64,000 nt of DNA from Demequina muriae (lineage in GTDB: Bacteria; Actinomycetota; Actinomycetes; Actinomycetales; Demequinaceae). Below, in pieces: positions 29,024-40,430 of this stretch. The notes under the pieces were generated by a model. That model was not told where the DNA came from, ran no database searches, and was given only the letters and a program-made list of their open reading frames with translations. Numbering within the stretch: position 1 is the stretch's first letter; the number at the start of each line of letters is the position of its first letter. The translations under genes and the position numbers were made by a program. The stretch spans positions 1 through 64,000 of the forward strand of contig NZ_JAUHQA010000001.1 in assembly GCF_030418295.1 (NCBI RefSeq). The letters are read 5' to 3'.

Positions 29024-29820
29024 CGTGGGCTCCTGACGCCTTCGGCAAGCTCTGACACCTTGCGGCGCAGCGCCTCGATTCCTTCGTCGGGAGTCGCGGC
29101 CTCGGTGAGGCAGCGGACGAACGCGGTGCCCACGATCACTCCGTCAGCGAAGCGCGCGATCTCTGCGGCTTGCGCGCCGGTCGACACGCCGACTCCCACG
29201 CAGACGCGCTCGGCTCCGGCTTCGCGCGCCTCTGCCACGACCCGCTCGGCAGCGTCGCCCACCGCCGCGCGTTCGCCGGTGACTCCCATCAAGGGGGTCG
29301 CGTAGACGAAGCCTCGCGACGCCGCAGCCGTGAGGTGCATCCGCTCGCGCGTGGTCGACGGCGCGACGAGGAAGATGGTGTCGAGGTCCTTCGCGCGCGC
29401 CGCGGTGATCCACTCCTCGCCCACGTCGGGGGTGAGGTCCGGCGTGATGACTCCGGCGCCGCCCGCCTCCACCAGATCTGCGGCGAAGCGCTCCAGTCCG
29501 TACTGCAGCATGGGGTTGAAGTAGGACATCACGACGGGCGTCGCGCCCGCATCGGCGATGGCACGCACTGCGCGGAACGCGTCTGACAGACGCACCCCGC
29601 CCTCGAGCGCATGCGCAGCGGCGAGCTGAATCACGGGACCGTCGAGCACGGGGTCCGAGTACGGCGGGCCGACCTCGACGATGTCGACGCCCGATTCCAC
29701 CATCGCCACCATGGCACGGATCGACGTCTCGACGTCCGGATAGCCCACGGGAAGGTAGCCGATCAGCGCGGCTCGACCCTCGCCCCTGATCTCATCGAGG
29801 CGGTCGGTGAGCGCGCTCAC
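29020..29820 (-). CDS. trpA: Tryptophan synthase alpha chain
   Basis: Cleaves indole-3-glycerol phosphate to indole and glyceraldehyde 3-phosphate and passes indole to TrpB. The 266-aa TIM barrel has catalytic Glu in [13 protein letters not shown] (near residue 49) and Asp in [12 protein letters not shown]. The phosphate-binding [12 protein letters not shown] and VIVGTAFV follow. GTG at 29820 overlaps the trpB stop as GTGA. It is the last trp gene before lgt. Confidence 0.97.
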   Translation of the reverse strand: MSALTDRLDEIRGEGRAALIGYLPVGYPDVETSIRAMVAMVESGVDIVEVGPPYSDPVLDGPVIQLAAAHALEGGVRLSDAFRAVRAIADAGATPVVMSYFNPMLQYGLERFAADLVEAGGAGVITPDLTPDVGEEWITAARAKDLDTIFLVAPSTTRERMHLTAAASRGFVYATPLMGVTGERAAVGDAAERVVAEAREAGAERVCVGVGVSTGAQAAEIARFADGVIVGTAFVRCLTEAATPDEGIEALRRKVSELAEGVRSPR

Positions 29821-31025
29821 GCGTCCTCTCCTGGCAGCATCTCGAACCACCGTGCCGCCTGCTCCACGTCCTTGTCGCCGCGGCCGGAGAGGTTGACGAG
29901 CAGCGTCGCGTCCGGCCCCAGCTCCTGGCCGAGCTTCATGGCGCCGTACAGGGCATGGGCCGATTCGATCGCGGGCATGATCCCCTCGGTCCGGCTGAGC
30001 AGGCGGAAGGCCTCCATCGCCTGAGCATCGGTGACGGGCCAGTACTCGGCGCGCCCCAGGTCCGCCAGCCACGCATGCTGCGGGCCCACACCGGGGTAGT
30101 CGAGACCTGCCGAGATCGAGTGCGACGGATTGGTCTGACCGTCGTCATCCTGAAGGATGTACGACTTCGAACCGTGGAGGACTCCGGGACGACCGCCCGT
30201 GATAGTCGACGCGTGCCTGGTCGTCTCGACGCCATCGCCTGCGGCCTCGCAGCCGATGAGCCGCACTGCCTCGTCGTCCAGGAACGCGTCGAACGCACCG
30301 ATCGCGTTGGACCCGCCGCCCACGCACGCCAGGACCGCATCGGGCAGACCGCCGCGCTCGAGCATCTGCGCCCGGGCCTCGACGCCGATCACGCGCTGGA
30401 AGTCGCGCACCATGGCCGGGAACGGGTGCGGCCCGGCAGCCGTGCCGAACACATAGTTGGTGGTCTCGACGTTCGTGACCCAGTCGCGGAACGCCTCATT
30501 GATCGCGTCCCGCAGCGTGCGAGTCCCGGTCGTGACCGGAATCACCTCCGCGCCGAGCAGCCTCATGCGAGCGACATTGAGCGCCTGGCGCTCGGTGTCC
30601 TCCTCGCCCATGTAGATCACGCACTCGAGATCCATGAGGGCTGCTGCGGTGGCGGTGGCGACGCCGTGCTGGCCCGCTCCGGTCTCAGCGATGATCCGCG
30701 ACTTGCCGATGCGCTTGGTCAGCAGGGCCTGGCCCAGCACATTGTTGATCTTGTGCGAGCCGGTGTGGTTGAGGTCCTCGCGCTTGAGGATGACAGTCGC
30801 GCCGCCCGCGTGGCGCGCGAATCGCGGCACCTCGGTGATGATCGACGGACGGCCCGTGTAGTCACGCGCGAGCCGTGCGAGCTCCTCCGTGAACTGCGGG
30901 TCGATGCGCGCCTTCTCGTAGGCGTCGGTGAGCTCGTCGAGAGCCGCCGTGAGCGCTTCGGGGACATACCTGCCGCCGAAGTCTCCGAAGAACGGCCCGG
31001 GAGCCGACTGCAGGGATGAGCTCAC
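29817..31025 (-). CDS. trpB: Tryptophan synthase beta chain
   Basis: PLP enzyme joining indole and serine to make tryptophan. The product is 402 aa. The N-terminal signature [13 protein letters not shown], the PLP Lys in [11 protein letters not shown] (near residue 89), [15 protein letters not shown], and the phosphate-binding [10 protein letters not shown] (near residue 235) are present. GTG at 31025 overlaps the trpC stop as GTGA; a longer upstream reading in this frame runs through trpC and is not real. It is translationally coupled to trpC and trpA. Confidence 0.97.
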   Translation of the reverse strand: MSSSLQSAPGPFFGDFGGRYVPEALTAALDELTDAYEKARIDPQFTEELARLARDYTGRPSIITEVPRFARHAGGATVILKREDLNHTGSHKINNVLGQALLTKRIGKSRIIAETGAGQHGVATATAAALMDLECVIYMGEEDTERQALNVARMRLLGAEVIPVTTGTRTLRDAINEAFRDWVTNVETTNYVFGTAAGPHPFPAMVRDFQRVIGVEARAQMLERGGLPDAVLACVGGGSNAIGAFDAFLDDEAVRLIGCEAAGDGVETTRHASTITGGRPGVLHGSKSYILQDDDGQTNPSHSISAGLDYPGVGPQHAWLADLGRAEYWPVTDAQAMEAFRLLSRTEGIMPAIESAHALYGAMKLGQELGPDATLLVNLSGRGDKDVEQAARWFEMLPGEDA

Positions 31026-31831
31026 GGACGCACCGCTCGCAGCGCGGGGTGTGCGCCGGCGGCGACCATCTCGGCCACGGCGGTACGCGGATCCTTGTCC
31101 TTGACGAGTGCCTCGCCCACGAGCACCGCATCGGCGCCCATGCGGGCGTACTCCACGACGTCGTGGCCGTCGCGGATCCCCGACTCGGCGACGCGCACGA
31201 TCCCCTCGGGAATCGCGGGTGCGAGCCGCGCGAACGTGTGGCGGTCGACCTCGAGCGTCTTGAGGTTGCGGGCGTTCACGCCGATCACGCGGGCGCCGGC
31301 GTCGACGGCCCTCGACAGCTCCTCCTCGTCGTGCACTTCCACCAGCGCGCACATGCCCAGCGAATGCACGCGCTCCACGAGGCTCTCGAGAGCCATCTGG
31401 TCGAGCGCGGCGACGATCAGCAGGACGACGTCTGCGCCGTGGGCGCGCGCCTCCCACACCTGGTAGGGCGTGACGATGAAGTCTTTGCGGAGGATCGGGA
31501 TGTCCACCTTCGCGCGCACTGCGTCGAGATCGGCGAGAGAGCCGCCGAAGCGCCGCTGCTCCGTCAGCACCGAGATGACGGTCGCTCCCCCGGCCTCGTA
31601 CTCGGTGGCAAGCGACGCGGGGTCCGCGATCGTGGCGAGATCCCCCTTGGACGGGCTCGAGCGCTTGACCTCAGCGATCACCGACACCTCGTCAGAGGCG
31701 AGCATCGCTCGCGCGTCGATCGCACATGGGAGGCGCGACGCGCGCTCCTTCAACTGGTCCATGGAAGTTCCGGACTCTCGCTGCGCGAGGTCCTCCCTCA
31801 CGCCTGCGACGATGCTCTCCAGCACGCTCAT
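31022..31831 (-). CDS. trpC: Indole-3-glycerol phosphate synthase
   Basis: Closes the indole ring from carboxyphenylribulose phosphate. The 269-aa barrel has [13 protein letters not shown] (catalytic Lys/Glu, near residue 52), [17 protein letters not shown] (near residue 110) and [14 protein letters not shown] (near residue 180), ending with [13 protein letters not shown] at 31831 has a ribosome binding site (AAAGGGGG). There is no trpD in the window; the order trpE - small membrane genes - trpC-B-A is the usual actinobacterial cluster. Confidence 0.97.
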   Translation of the reverse strand: MSVLESIVAGVREDLAQRESGTSMDQLKERASRLPCAIDARAMLASDEVSVIAEVKRSSPSKGDLATIADPASLATEYEAGGATVISVLTEQRRFGGSLADLDAVRAKVDIPILRKDFIVTPYQVWEARAHGADVVLLIVAALDQMALESLVERVHSLGMCALVEVHDEEELSRAVDAGARVIGVNARNLKTLEVDRHTFARLAPAIPEGIVRVAESGIRDGHDVVEYARMGADAVLVGEALVKDKDPRTAVAEMVAAGAHPALRAVRP

Positions 31832-31916
31832 TCGCTGCCCCCTTTCCGTCGCCCCCATGCTACCGCCGGGCACGACAACTGCGGACCGTCTGCCAGAAGT
31901 GGGAACGTGCCTGCGC

Positions 31917-32360
31917 TCAGGGCGCGAGGTACGGCTCGAGCACCGGGATGTTGCGCACCACCCAGAAGACGAGCAGCACGGCGGGCAGCGAGATCGCCAG
32001 CCACATCGGTATCGCGGGTGGGGGCTGACCCCGCCATGCGTTGCGCACCCATGCCAGCGCCAGCACGACTCCGAGCGGGACGATGAGCAGGACGACGACG
32101 GGATTCATCGCCAGGGCGGCGCCCACGTCGCCATGCGCGAGCTCGTGCACGGCGCGCAGGCCGCCGCACCCCGGGCACCAGTGGCCGGAGGCGGACAGGA
32201 AGATGCAGGGCGGGAAGAAGCCCGCACGGTAGGGATCCGCCAACGCGGTGTACGCGGTGGCGAGGGCGAGGACGGCCAAGGCGCTCACGGGTGCCGCGAG
32301 GCGGCGGACTGGAGAGTCCGTCGCCGGCGCGGCGAGTGCCTCGGCCGTCCTCGACTGCAC
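31917..32360 (-). CDS. DUF2752 membrane protein
   Basis: A 147-aa integral membrane protein of unknown function. The family motif [19 protein letters not shown] (near residue 60) holds two Cys in CPGC, followed by the second conserved block AAMNP-like ALAMNPVV. Three hydrophobic segments are visible. GTG at 32360 directly abuts the stop of the DUF4190 gene. It lies in the trp cluster, where this family is often found, but no role in tryptophan synthesis is known to me. Confidence 0.85.
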   Translation of the reverse strand: MQSRTAEALAAPATDSPVRRLAAPVSALAVLALATAYTALADPYRAGFFPPCIFLSASGHWCPGCGGLRAVHELAHGDVGAALAMNPVVVLLIVPLGVVLALAWVRNAWRGQPPPAIPMWLAISLPAVLLVFWVVRNIPVLEPYLAP

Positions 32361-32693
32361 CTAGAACTCGGTGGTGGTGAACTCGTACGAGCCGGTCGCG
32401 ATCAGGATTCCCCAGATCACGGCGCCGAGCACCGACAGCACGGTGCCGATGATGCCCAGGATGAAGCCGATCTGGCCAAGGTTGCCGTTGGTGGCGAGGC
32501 CCTGGGCCTGCGCCTGCTTCGACTTGTTGCCGACGATGATCGCCGGAATCGCCGTGAAGAAGCCACAGCACACCAGGCCGAGGATGCCGAGCACGAGCGA
32601 GATGGTGCCCAGGCTGTTCTTCGACTCATTGCCTCCCGCACCGGGGAACGGCTGCGGTGCCGAGGGCGGTGGGGGCGGGGGAACGTCCGTCAT
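32361..32693 (-). CDS. DUF4190 small membrane protein
   Basis: A 110-aa protein with a Pro-rich cytoplasmic N-terminus (residues 1-20) and two glycine-rich hydrophobic helices around residues 28-52 and 72-97. The pattern SLVLGILGLVCCGFFTAIPAI followed by a second GFILGIIG helix is typical of DUF4190, a small family of unknown function. The ATG at 32693 has a clear AAGGAG site. It precedes the DUF2752 gene without a gap. Confidence 0.8.
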   Translation of the reverse strand: MTDVPPPPPPSAPQPFPGAGGNESKNSLGTISLVLGILGLVCCGFFTAIPAIIVGNKSKQAQAQGLATNGNLGQIGFILGIIGTVLSVLGAVIWGILIATGSYEFTTTEF

Positions 32694-32735
32694 ATCTGTC
32701 TCCTTGTGATTCAGCGCGGCCGAGGAAGACGACCG

Positions 32736-32972
32736 CTACTTCAGTGGCTGGCCATGGCCGAGGGCGCGCAACGACGCTCCGGCAGCGAGGGCGACGACGG
32801 CGAGGCCGACGCCCACCCACACCACGGGCCACACCGGGAAGGCGATCCCGATGGACGCGACCAGTGCCGCGACGACCAGTCCCACATTCGTCACCCAGCC
32901 CGCGGTGGTCTTGCCGTGGTTGCTGTGGGCCTCATCCGGGAGGTCCTCCGGGGCGATCTCGATGCTCGACAT
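32736..32972 (-). CDS. HGxxPAAW-family small membrane protein
   Basis: A 78-aa protein with an acidic N-terminus, the block NHGKTTAGWVTNVG (residues 18-31) and two transmembrane helices. It matches the small actinobacterial family named after the HGxxPAAW motif, here in the variant HGKTTAGW, that sits beside trpE. Function unknown. The ATG at 32972 has AAGGAG upstream. It follows trpE by 29 bases. Confidence 0.8.
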   Translation of the reverse strand: MSSIEIAPEDLPDEAHSNHGKTTAGWVTNVGLVVAALVASIGIAFPVWPVVWVGVGLAVVALAAGASLRALGHGQPLK

Positions 32973-33001
32973 ACCTTCTCCTTGCCAGTCGTGGGGACAG
33001 T

Positions 33002-34549
33002 CTAGCCACGGCCCACGGGGCCCAGGCGCGACGCGAGCGCGATGGCCCGCATCATCGCGGCGGCCTTGTCCTTGGTCTCTTGATCCTCGCGTGCGGGCAC
33101 CGAATCGGCGACGACGCCGGCCCCCGCCTGCACGTGAGCGATGCCCGACTCGATGAGCGCGGTGCGGATGGCGATGGCCATGTCCATGTCGCCGGCGAAG
33201 TCGAAGTAGCCGACGGCGCCGCCATAGAACGCGCGGCGGGAGGGCTCGATCTCGTCGATGAGCGCGATCGCACGCGGCTTGGGCGCGCCCGACAGCGTCC
33301 CTGCGGGGAACGTCGCCGTGAAGACATCGACGGGCCCGTAGGCCGCTTCGAGGTCGCCCTCCACCGTCGAGCAGATGTGCATGATGTGGGAGTAGCGGTT
33401 GACCCGCATGAACTCCACCACCTCCACCGACGTCGGTTCGCACACCTTCACGAGGTCGTTGCGGGAGAGGTCGACGAGCATGACGTGCTCGGCGCGCTCC
33501 TTCGGGTCGGCGAGCAGATCCTCCTCGAGGCGACGGTCCTCGTCGGCCGAGTCGCCGCGGGGGCGGGAGCCCGCGATCGGGAACGTCGACACCCGGCCGC
33601 GGTGGACGCTGACGAGCGACTCGGGGCTGGCCCCGACCACCGCGAACTCGCGGCCCGCATCGTCCTGCAGCTGGAAGCAGTACATGTACGGGCTGGGGTT
33701 CAGCGTGCGCAGCACCCGGTACACATCGAGTGCGGACGCCTCACAGTCCACGTCGAAGCGCTGCGCGGGCACCATCTGGAACACCTCGCCGTCGCGGATC
33801 GCCTCCTTCGCGAACTCGACCATGCGCTCGTACTCGCCTGGACCGCTGCGGTGGCGCACGCCGGGCTCGGGCGCATCGTCCCGCAGGGCCGACACCTCGC
33901 CCACGGGCGCGTCGATGAGTGCACGCTGCATGCTGTCGAGTCGAGCGACCGCGTCCGCGTGAGCCTGCTCGATGCCGCTCGCCTGAGCGTCGGCGTTCAC
34001 GGCGTTCGCGATGAGCCACACGGATCCGTCGTGGTGGTCGATCGCGGCGACGTCGGTCGCCAGCAGCAGGTGCGCGTCCGGCACATCGATGTCCTTGGGC
34101 GCCTTCTGGGGCAGGGTGGGCTCCCACTGGCGCACGATGTCCCAGCCGAGCACCCCCACCAGGCCGCCGGTGAGGGGCGGGAGACCAGGAATCGCCTCGG
34201 ACCGCAGCTCGCGCAGCGCCGCGCGGATGACGTCGAGCGGGGCTCCATCCGCGAGGCCGACGGGCACGTCTCCCGACCACCGGGCCTCGTCACCGTCGAC
34301 GGTGAGCGCCGCCCGGGAGTGGACCCCCACGAACGAGTAGCGGCCGCGGGTGCCGTCCGGCTCGGCGGACTCGAGGATGAACGTGCCAGGGCGCCCCGCG
34401 GCGAGGGCCCGGTACACGGCGACGGGAGTGAGCCCGTCCGCGAGCAGGCGTCGGACCACGGGCACGACGCGGTGCGTGCGCCCCAGGGCGATGAACTCGT
34501 CGAGCGCGGGCCACGTCTGCCCCCACTCGACCTTCACCGGCGCGTTCAC
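33002..34549 (-). CDS. trpE: Anthranilate synthase component I
   Basis: Converts chorismate and ammonia (from TrpG glutaminase) to anthranilate. The product is 515 aa. The N-terminal feedback domain carries LLESAE-like ILESAEPDG (near residue 58), where tryptophan binds in homologues. The C-terminal chorismate domain has [38 protein letters not shown] and LSGAPKPRA in order. GTG at 34549 overlaps the hisI stop as GTGA. TrpG is not in the window. No leader peptide or attenuator can precede it because of the overlap. Confidence 0.97.
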   Translation of the reverse strand: MNAPVKVEWGQTWPALDEFIALGRTHRVVPVVRRLLADGLTPVAVYRALAAGRPGTFILESAEPDGTRGRYSFVGVHSRAALTVDGDEARWSGDVPVGLADGAPLDVIRAALRELRSEAIPGLPPLTGGLVGVLGWDIVRQWEPTLPQKAPKDIDVPDAHLLLATDVAAIDHHDGSVWLIANAVNADAQASGIEQAHADAVARLDSMQRALIDAPVGEVSALRDDAPEPGVRHRSGPGEYERMVEFAKEAIRDGEVFQMVPAQRFDVDCEASALDVYRVLRTLNPSPYMYCFQLQDDAGREFAVVGASPESLVSVHRGRVSTFPIAGSRPRGDSADEDRRLEEDLLADPKERAEHVMLVDLSRNDLVKVCEPTSVEVVEFMRVNRYSHIMHICSTVEGDLEAAYGPVDVFTATFPAGTLSGAPKPRAIALIDEIEPSRRAFYGGAVGYFDFAGDMDMAIAIRTALIESGIAHVQAGAGVVADSVPAREDQETKDKAAAMMRAIALASRLGPVGRG

Positions 34550-34905
34550 GGAGCCGCCACGGCCGAGACGGGCAGTTCGCCGCCGGCGTCGAAGCAGCGC
34601 GTCGTGCCGGTGTGGCACGCCGGACCTTCCTGAGTGACCGTCACCAGCAGGGCGTCGCCGTCGCAATCGATCTCCACCCCGTGGACGATCTGGATGTGTC
34701 CCGACGTGTCGCCCTTGCGCCACAGCTCGCCCCGAGAGCGGCTCCAGTACACCGCGCGTCCGGTGGTCAGCGTCGCGTGGAGCGCCTCGTCGTTCATCCA
34801 GGCGACCATGAGCACGTCACGCGTGGCGCGCTCCTGAACGACGGCGCACACGAGCCCGTCGTCGGTGCGCTTGAGACGCGAGGCGATGTCGGCATCGAGA
34901 GGCAT
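34546..34905 (-). CDS. hisI: Phosphoribosyl-AMP cyclohydrolase
   Basis: Third step of histidine synthesis: opens the adenine ring of phosphoribosyl-AMP. The 119-aa product has the family motifs [29 protein letters not shown], the metal-binding DCDGDALL and the Cys/His region [12 protein letters not shown]. It is the stand-alone HisI form without a fused HisE. ATG at 34905 has an AAGGA site. It is coupled to trpE, and separated from hisF by the two ABC transporter genes. Confidence 0.96.
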   Translation of the reverse strand: MPLDADIASRLKRTDDGLVCAVVQERATRDVLMVAWMNDEALHATLTTGRAVYWSRSRGELWRKGDTSGHIQIVHGVEIDCDGDALLVTVTQEGPACHTGTTRCFDAGGELPVSAVAAP

Positions 34906-34958
34906 GCGCCCATCCTTCCAGATGCCACCCCGGAGGCCCTTCACTGCGCACCACTTTC

Positions 34959-34978
34959 GTCGGCGACACGCCGCCGAC
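34959..34978. terminator. Weak hairpin between the ABC exporter and hisI
   Basis: 7-bp stem GTCGGCG/CGCCGAC with a 6-base loop in the 155-base gap after the second ABC gene; it may attenuate read-through into hisI-trp. Nothing else is seen in the gap. Confidence 0.35.
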
Positions 34979-35060
34979 CCACGGCGCAGACGTTCGGCGC
35001 GCCGGTGCACCGGGCGCGACATGGTTCGCAGTTCACGGCCAGGCGGCCGATGCGGGGGCG

Positions 35061-36836
35061 TCAGTCGCGCGTCTGCGACACCCACGCGCCATAGAGGCTG
35101 GCATAGATCCCGCCGGCGGCAACGAGCTCGCGGTGCGGACCCACCTCGACGAGCTCGCCCTGCTCCATCACGGCGACGACGTCCGCGCGCTCGGCAGTCG
35201 ACAGCCGGTGCGCGATCACGACCGCCGTGCGTCCCTGCATGAGCCCCTCGAGGGCGCGCGAGATGCGCACCTCGGTGGCGGGGTCGACCGCGCTGGTCGC
35301 CTCGTCGAGGATCAGCAGATCGGGGTCGCGAAGATACGCGCGGGCGATGGAGACGAGCTGTCGCTCCCCCGCGCTGAGCAGCTCTCCCCGCGGGCCGACC
35401 GGCGTGTCGAGCCCGTGCGGAAGGGCGGCGATCCACGCGTCGAGACCCAGCGATTCGAACGCGGCGAGGGCCCGGTGCTCGAGGTCCTCGTCGCTCGCCT
35501 GAGGCAGCGCGTACGCCAGGTTGGAGCGCACCGTGCCGTCGAAGAGGAAGCCCTCCTGCGGCACGACGGCGACGGATCGGCGCAGCGAGCGCATCGGCAC
35601 CTCGCGCAGGTCCACGCCGCCCACGCGCACCACGCCCTCCGTCGGGTCGAAGAACCGCGACATCAGCCGGGCGAGAGAGGTCTTTCCGGAGCCGGTCTGC
35701 CCGACGAGCGCGATGCGTCGCCCCGCGGGAACTGCGAGGTCCACGCCCTTGAGCACCTCGGGACCATCGGAGTACGTCAGGCGGACGCCCTCGACGGACA
35801 GCTCGCCATGACCGTGCGGGATGGGCGTGCCATCGTCGCCCGGGTCCGCGACGGTGACCTCCTGATCCACGAGTTCGAGCACGCGCTTCCAGCCCACCAC
35901 CGCGCGCTGCATCTCGGCGAGCATCTCGATGATCCACATCAGTGGTCCCGCGAACATGTACACGAGGAAGGCGAACGCCACCACGGTGCCCACGGTCAGC
36001 TCGCCGCGCACCGCGAGCATGGTGCCGCCGATGAGCGCCAGGCCTGTCGCGAGCGACTGTCCGATCACGGTCGACGAGAAGTTGGCGGATGCGAGGATCG
36101 ACGCCTTCCGCTCGGCCGCGAGGATGTCGTCGATCTCGCCGTGCAGCTGATCGCGCATCCGCTGCTGCACCCCGTACGAGCGGATGGTCGCCACTCCCAC
36201 GATCTGCTCCGAGGTGCGACCCATGAGGTCGGCCATCTTGGAGCGCACCACCTGGAACGCGCGCCTCACTCGTGGCTGGATCCAGAGCAGCGATCCCACC
36301 ATCGGCAGGAAGGCGAGCAGCACCAGCAGCGACAGCTGCCAGGAGTACGCGAGCATCACCATGAACACCACAGTCGACTCGAGCGCGGAGATGATCATCG
36401 CGGCGCCGGTCCACTGCATCAGGTCGCGCATGGTCTCGACGTCGCCGGTGACACGCGACACGTACCGACCGCGCTGCTCCTCATTCTGGGTGAGCACCGA
36501 CAGCTCGTGCACCTTCCCGAACGCGCGGATGCGCAGCGTCGCGAGGCCCTTCTCTGCAGCCGTGACCATGCGCACGCGCACCTGCCAGGCGAGGATGGCG
36601 GCGATCACCAGCACGACGGATCCCGCCACCGCGTAGGACACGACGGTGTCGACGTCGACGCCGCCGTCAGCCAGCAGGCCTTCGTCGGTCACGCGCTGCG
36701 TCAGGAACGGCACCGCCGCCCGACCCACCGCCGCGAACGCCGCGAGGATCAGGGTGACGGTGAGGCCGACGCGGAACTCGGGGCTGACCTGCAGACCGCG
36801 CTTGAACATCTGCATCACGCTCGAGTCTTCGTTCAT
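35061..36836 (-). CDS. ABC exporter subunit with consensus ATPase site (half B)
   Basis: Type IV ABC exporter half-transporter, 591 aa: membrane domain of six helices (residues 20-310) and ATPase domain (345-591). Walker A GQTGSGKT is at 379-386, Walker B LLILDE ends in catalytic Glu512, and His543 is in the H-loop VIAHRLST. The signature is degenerate, LSAGE at 487-491, in place of LSGGQ. It overlaps the partner gene as ATGA, so the two make a heterodimer. In such dimers this subunit's Walker A/B pairs with the partner's intact signature to form the active site. Substrate unknown; many relatives export drugs or lipids. Confidence 0.92.
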   Translation of the reverse strand: MNEDSSVMQMFKRGLQVSPEFRVGLTVTLILAAFAAVGRAAVPFLTQRVTDEGLLADGGVDVDTVVSYAVAGSVVLVIAAILAWQVRVRMVTAAEKGLATLRIRAFGKVHELSVLTQNEEQRGRYVSRVTGDVETMRDLMQWTGAAMIISALESTVVFMVMLAYSWQLSLLVLLAFLPMVGSLLWIQPRVRRAFQVVRSKMADLMGRTSEQIVGVATIRSYGVQQRMRDQLHGEIDDILAAERKASILASANFSSTVIGQSLATGLALIGGTMLAVRGELTVGTVVAFAFLVYMFAGPLMWIIEMLAEMQRAVVGWKRVLELVDQEVTVADPGDDGTPIPHGHGELSVEGVRLTYSDGPEVLKGVDLAVPAGRRIALVGQTGSGKTSLARLMSRFFDPTEGVVRVGGVDLREVPMRSLRRSVAVVPQEGFLFDGTVRSNLAYALPQASDEDLEHRALAAFESLGLDAWIAALPHGLDTPVGPRGELLSAGERQLVSIARAYLRDPDLLILDEATSAVDPATEVRISRALEGLMQGRTAVVIAHRLSTAERADVVAVMEQGELVEVGPHRELVAAGGIYASLYGAWVSQTRD

Positions 36837-38707
36837 CCGACGTACCCCGCCTCTTCGTCCGCCTGGCGCTTCGAGTCCTCCTCGTAGGCCATCACGAGCT
36901 CGCGATAGCCAGGGTCCCGCGCGATCAGGTCGAGGTGCGAGCCGGAGTCGACGACCCTTCCTGCGTCGACGTGCACCACGTGGTCGGCGAGCAGGATCGA
37001 CGCGAGCCGATACGCGATGATCAGCACCGTGGGTCCCGCGCCGTCCGCGCTGAGTCCACGAAGGATCTCCTGCTCGACGCGCGGGTCGACCGCCGACGTG
37101 GCGTCGTCGAGCACGAGCACGCGGGGGTGGCGCACCAGTGCACGCGCGAGCGCGAGGCGCTGCCGCTGGCCTCCGGAGAGGTTCATCCCACGCTCGGCGA
37201 GGCGCGCATCGAGGCCGGCGTGCTCCCCGGCGCCGAGCAGCTCGACCACGTCGATGACGTTCGCGCGGCGCAGCGCATCCCACACCTGATCGTCGGAGAA
37301 CGCCTCCCCGAGCGTCACGTTCTCGCGCACCGTGCCAGCGAACACGAACGCCGTCTGGGGAGCGAGGGCCACGTGCTCCCCCAGGCCGGCGATCGTGCTC
37401 AGGTCCACCTCGTCGAGCGTCACCGTGCCATCGAGCGGGCGGGCGAGCCTGGCCGCCGCGAGGGCGACCGTCGACTTGCCGGAGCCGGTGGCACCGACCA
37501 GGGCCGTCACGGTTCCCGGCGCCAGCTCGAGGGACACGTCCCGCAGGATCACGGCGAGGTTGCCGTCTCCGTCGTCCGCGCCGATGTCGGCCCCATCGAA
37601 GCGCATCGATCCTGCACCCGACTTCGCGAGCGGGGAGTGGCCGGGATCGTCGACTTCGGTGGCAGCCTGTGCGATCTCGCCCACGCGACGGAACGCGACC
37701 AGCGCCTGCGGCATCTGGCCGAGCACCCATCCGAGCCCGCGGATCGGCACGGCCATCAGCGTCACGAGGTAGATCGCAGAGACGACGTTGCCCACGGACA
37801 CCGCGCCCGCATCGGCCCGGATCGCACCGACGATCATGAGCGCCACCGATCCCAGCGGGACGATGAGGTCCATCAGGGGCTCGAACCACGCGCTCGTCCG
37901 GCCCACCTTGATGTCCGCGTCCTGAAGCCCGCGTGCCGCGGCCGCGAAGCGCTCCGTCTCGCGCTCCTCCGCGCCGAGCGCCTTCACCACGGTGCCGCCC
38001 TCGAAGCTCTCGTGAGCGATGGTCGAGACGTCCGCGCGAAGAGTCTGCCCGAGGTCCCAGCGAGGAGTGATGACCTTCTCGTACGCGAGGTTGATCGCGA
38101 AGATCACCGGCACCACCGCGAGGCCCGTCACGGCGAGCCACGGATCCATGCGCCACATCGAGTAGCCCGCGGCGAACATCATCACGAACGATCCGACGGT
38201 GAAGGCGAACGGATGCAGAGTGTTCGTCGCGCTCTCGGAGTCCGAGGACATGGCCGACAGCATGCGGCCGGAGGGGTTGGCGCGGTGCCAGCCGAGCGGC
38301 AGGCTCGCCAGCGCATCGGCGACCACGCGGCGGTGACGCGCGCCGACGCCTGCCACGGCGATGCCCTGCACGCCACGTCGCAGGCCCACGAGCACAGCGT
38401 TGAGGATGCCAATGACGAGGAACACCGCGCCCGCGAGCCAGATCGCCTCGATCGGGTCCTGGGTGATCTCGCCCCACGGGCCGCCGATCGGTTCGCCCTC
38501 GACGCCGGGGATCACCACCTCGTCGGTGATCTGGCCCAGCAGGGTGCCGAACGCAACCGTGAGCAGCGAGAACGCCGCCGCGGCGGAGATCGCGAAGGCG
38601 AAGCGCTTCGGTTCGGTGCGAATGCCGTGACGCAGCAGCTGCATCGCCTTGCGGTTGAACGTTCCCGACAGCCGGTAGTCGGCCGCGTGCTGGCCTGCGG
38701 CGGTCAC
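36833..38707 (-). CDS. ABC exporter subunit with degenerate ATPase site (half A)
   Basis: Partner half-transporter, 624 aa, with six transmembrane helices (residues 38-340) and an ATPase domain (365-610). Walker A GATGSGKS is at 405-412 and the signature LSGGQ at 510-514 is intact. Walker B ends in Asp535 where the catalytic Glu is expected ([12 protein letters not shown]), and the H-loop reads IIAYR with Tyr566 for His. Residues 60-85 form an extra acidic external loop. GTG at 38707 overlaps the hisF stop as GTGA, so it is translated from the his operon. The changes mirror those of TM287/288-type heterodimers. Confidence 0.92.
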   Translation of the reverse strand: MTAAGQHAADYRLSGTFNRKAMQLLRHGIRTEPKRFAFAISAAAAFSLLTVAFGTLLGQITDEVVIPGVEGEPIGGPWGEITQDPIEAIWLAGAVFLVIGILNAVLVGLRRGVQGIAVAGVGARHRRVVADALASLPLGWHRANPSGRMLSAMSSDSESATNTLHPFAFTVGSFVMMFAAGYSMWRMDPWLAVTGLAVVPVIFAINLAYEKVITPRWDLGQTLRADVSTIAHESFEGGTVVKALGAEERETERFAAAARGLQDADIKVGRTSAWFEPLMDLIVPLGSVALMIVGAIRADAGAVSVGNVVSAIYLVTLMAVPIRGLGWVLGQMPQALVAFRRVGEIAQAATEVDDPGHSPLAKSGAGSMRFDGADIGADDGDGNLAVILRDVSLELAPGTVTALVGATGSGKSTVALAAARLARPLDGTVTLDEVDLSTIAGLGEHVALAPQTAFVFAGTVRENVTLGEAFSDDQVWDALRRANVIDVVELLGAGEHAGLDARLAERGMNLSGGQRQRLALARALVRHPRVLVLDDATSAVDPRVEQEILRGLSADGAGPTVLIIAYRLASILLADHVVHVDAGRVVDSGSHLDLIARDPGYRELVMAYEEDSKRQADEEAGYVG

Positions 38708-39474
38708 CGGACCTCGATCCCTGCGGCGCGCATGGCGTCCTTGACGTCGGCGATCGCGAGCGTGCCGAAGTGGAACACGCTGGCGGCGAGCACTGCATCG
38801 GCTCCGGCTCGCGCCGCCTCGACGAAGTGCTCGACCGTGCCGGCCCCTCCTGAGGCGATCAGCGGGATGGAGACGACCTCACGGACCGCACGGATCATCT
38901 CGAGGTCGAAGCCCGCGGTCGTGCCATCGGCATCCATCGAGTTCAGCAGGATCTCTCCGGCGCCCAGCGCCGCGCCGCGCCGTGCCCAGTCCACGGCGTC
39001 GATTCCGGTTCCCTGGCGGCCACCGTGCGTGGTGACCTCGAAGCCCGACGGTGTGGTGGTCTCGCCCTGACAGCGGCGGGCATCGACGGAGAGGACCAGC
39101 ACCTGGCTCCCGAACCGTGCCGCGATCTCCGACACCAGCTCGGGCCGCGCGATGGCCGCGGTGTTGACGCCCACCTTGTCGGCTCCTGCGCGCAGCAGTC
39201 GGTCGACGTCATCGGTCGAGCGGACTCCCCCGCCGACGGTGAGCGGGACGAACACCTCATCGGCGGTGCGGCCGACGACGTCGAAGGTCGTGTCGCGGTT
39301 CGCGGACGACGCGGTGACGTCGAGGAAGGTGACCTCGTCCGCGCCCGCGGCTCCGTAGGCGCGCGCCAACTCGACGGGGTCGCCCGCATCCCGCAGGTCC
39401 ACGAAGTTGACGCCCTTCACCACTCGTCCCGCGTCGACGTCGAGACACGGAATCACACGCACCGCTGTGCCCAC
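38704..39474 (-). CDS. hisF: Imidazole glycerol phosphate synthase cyclase subunit
   Basis: Cyclase half of the HisHF enzyme in histidine synthesis. The 256-aa barrel begins [20 protein letters not shown] with the catalytic Asp near residue 13; the second catalytic Asp is in [15 protein letters not shown]. The phosphate loops VGGGVRS and ASGGAG are present. GTG at 39474 overlaps the stop of the FKBP gene by one base. HisH is not in the window. The ABC exporter follows directly. Confidence 0.96.
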   Translation of the reverse strand: MGTAVRVIPCLDVDAGRVVKGVNFVDLRDAGDPVELARAYGAAGADEVTFLDVTASSANRDTTFDVVGRTADEVFVPLTVGGGVRSTDDVDRLLRAGADKVGVNTAAIARPELVSEIAARFGSQVLVLSVDARRCQGETTTPSGFEVTTHGGRQGTGIDAVDWARRGAALGAGEILLNSMDADGTTAGFDLEMIRAVREVVSIPLIASGGAGTVEHFVEAARAGADAVLAASVFHFGTLAIADVKDAMRAAGIEVR

Positions 39475-40397
39475 TATTCCTCCGGGTTCCACACGTCGAG
39501 GATGTCCACGACGATGATCATGCTGCCGCGCTCGGGATAGCCGAGGGTGGGGGGCACCACCATGAGGACGCGCGACCCCGCACGCTGGTCGAGCAGTCCC
39601 TGCTGGAACCCGGGAACGGCGGACACCTCGTCCATCTCGACCAGCAGCGGCTCGCGCTCGGAGTCCCACGACGAGTCGAAGACGTCGCCCGCCTTCCACT
39701 CCTCATCCGCGTCTGCGGTGCTGTCGTCGTGGTGCACCATCGTGTAGTTGACGAGCACGTGCGAGGTGGATCGCACCTGCGTGCCGCCGCCGTTGATCAG
39801 GGTCGCCACCTCGAGGTCGGGGCTCGCCTCGCGATCCGGATCGATCTCGACGATGGGCTCGCCCTCGACGCCCAGCGTCACCTCCGGCATGCCTGCCACC
39901 GGCTGCTGGTCCTCGCCCTGGGCGTGGGTCGGCAGCACGTCCACCACCAGCGCGACGGGCTCGTGCTCGTCCTCGCCCTGCCCGGGAGGAGACACCACCA
40001 GCACGCGTCCGCCGACCCGCACGGTCTGCAGGGCCTCATAGATGCCTTCGCCGACGATCTCAGGGGCCATCAGGAACGACTCGGGCGACCCGTCGAACGT
40101 GTTCATCATCACGGTGCCGTCGACGAGCGATTCGCCATAGATGTCCAGCAGCAGCGGCTGGCCCTCCTGAAGCGCCTCCCCGTCGCCCTCCCACAGCACG
40201 CTGGTCTGCTCCTCGAGGTAGTCCAGGCCGGGCTGGAACTCGATGTCAGGCGCGAGCGTGTCGGACTGCACCACCGTCACCAGGTCGATGTCGCCCGAGG
40301 CCGATGCGCTCGCCTCAGCCCCGTCCTCGGTCGCCGAGCAGGCCGACAGCACGAGCGCGAGGGCGCACGCGGCTCCGGTCACGGCGATCGAGCGCAT
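39474..40397 (-). CDS. FKBP-type peptidyl-prolyl isomerase lipoprotein
   Basis: Exported lipoprotein, 307 aa, predicted to help fold proteins outside the membrane. A signal peptide with lipobox LVLSAC (Cys at residue 20) is followed by a Ser/Ala/Glu linker. Two FKBP-like halves are visible: residues 75-160 (degenerate) and 210-305, the latter with [48 protein letters not shown] and the C-terminal [12 protein letters not shown] at 40397 has an AAAGGGG site. Placement next to pafA is usual in actinobacteria. Confidence 0.9.
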   Translation of the reverse strand: MRSIAVTGAACALALVLSACSATEDGAEASASASGDIDLVTVVQSDTLAPDIEFQPGLDYLEEQTSVLWEGDGEALQEGQPLLLDIYGESLVDGTVMMNTFDGSPESFLMAPEIVGEGIYEALQTVRVGGRVLVVSPPGQGEDEHEPVALVVDVLPTHAQGEDQQPVAGMPEVTLGVEGEPIVEIDPDREASPDLEVATLINGGGTQVRSTSHVLVNYTMVHHDDSTADADEEWKAGDVFDSSWDSEREPLLVEMDEVSAVPGFQQGLLDQRAGSRVLMVVPPTLGYPERGSMIIVVDILDVWNPEE

Positions 40398-40430
40398 GGG
40401 TGGCCCCTTTCAGGACGAGGTGGGAGGACG

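Noticed and set aside
35061-38798. A single 1245-codon minus-strand frame spanning both ABC genes
   Set aside because: Its first half is out of frame with the real half A gene and has no transporter sequence; two separate genes with an ATGA overlap fit better.
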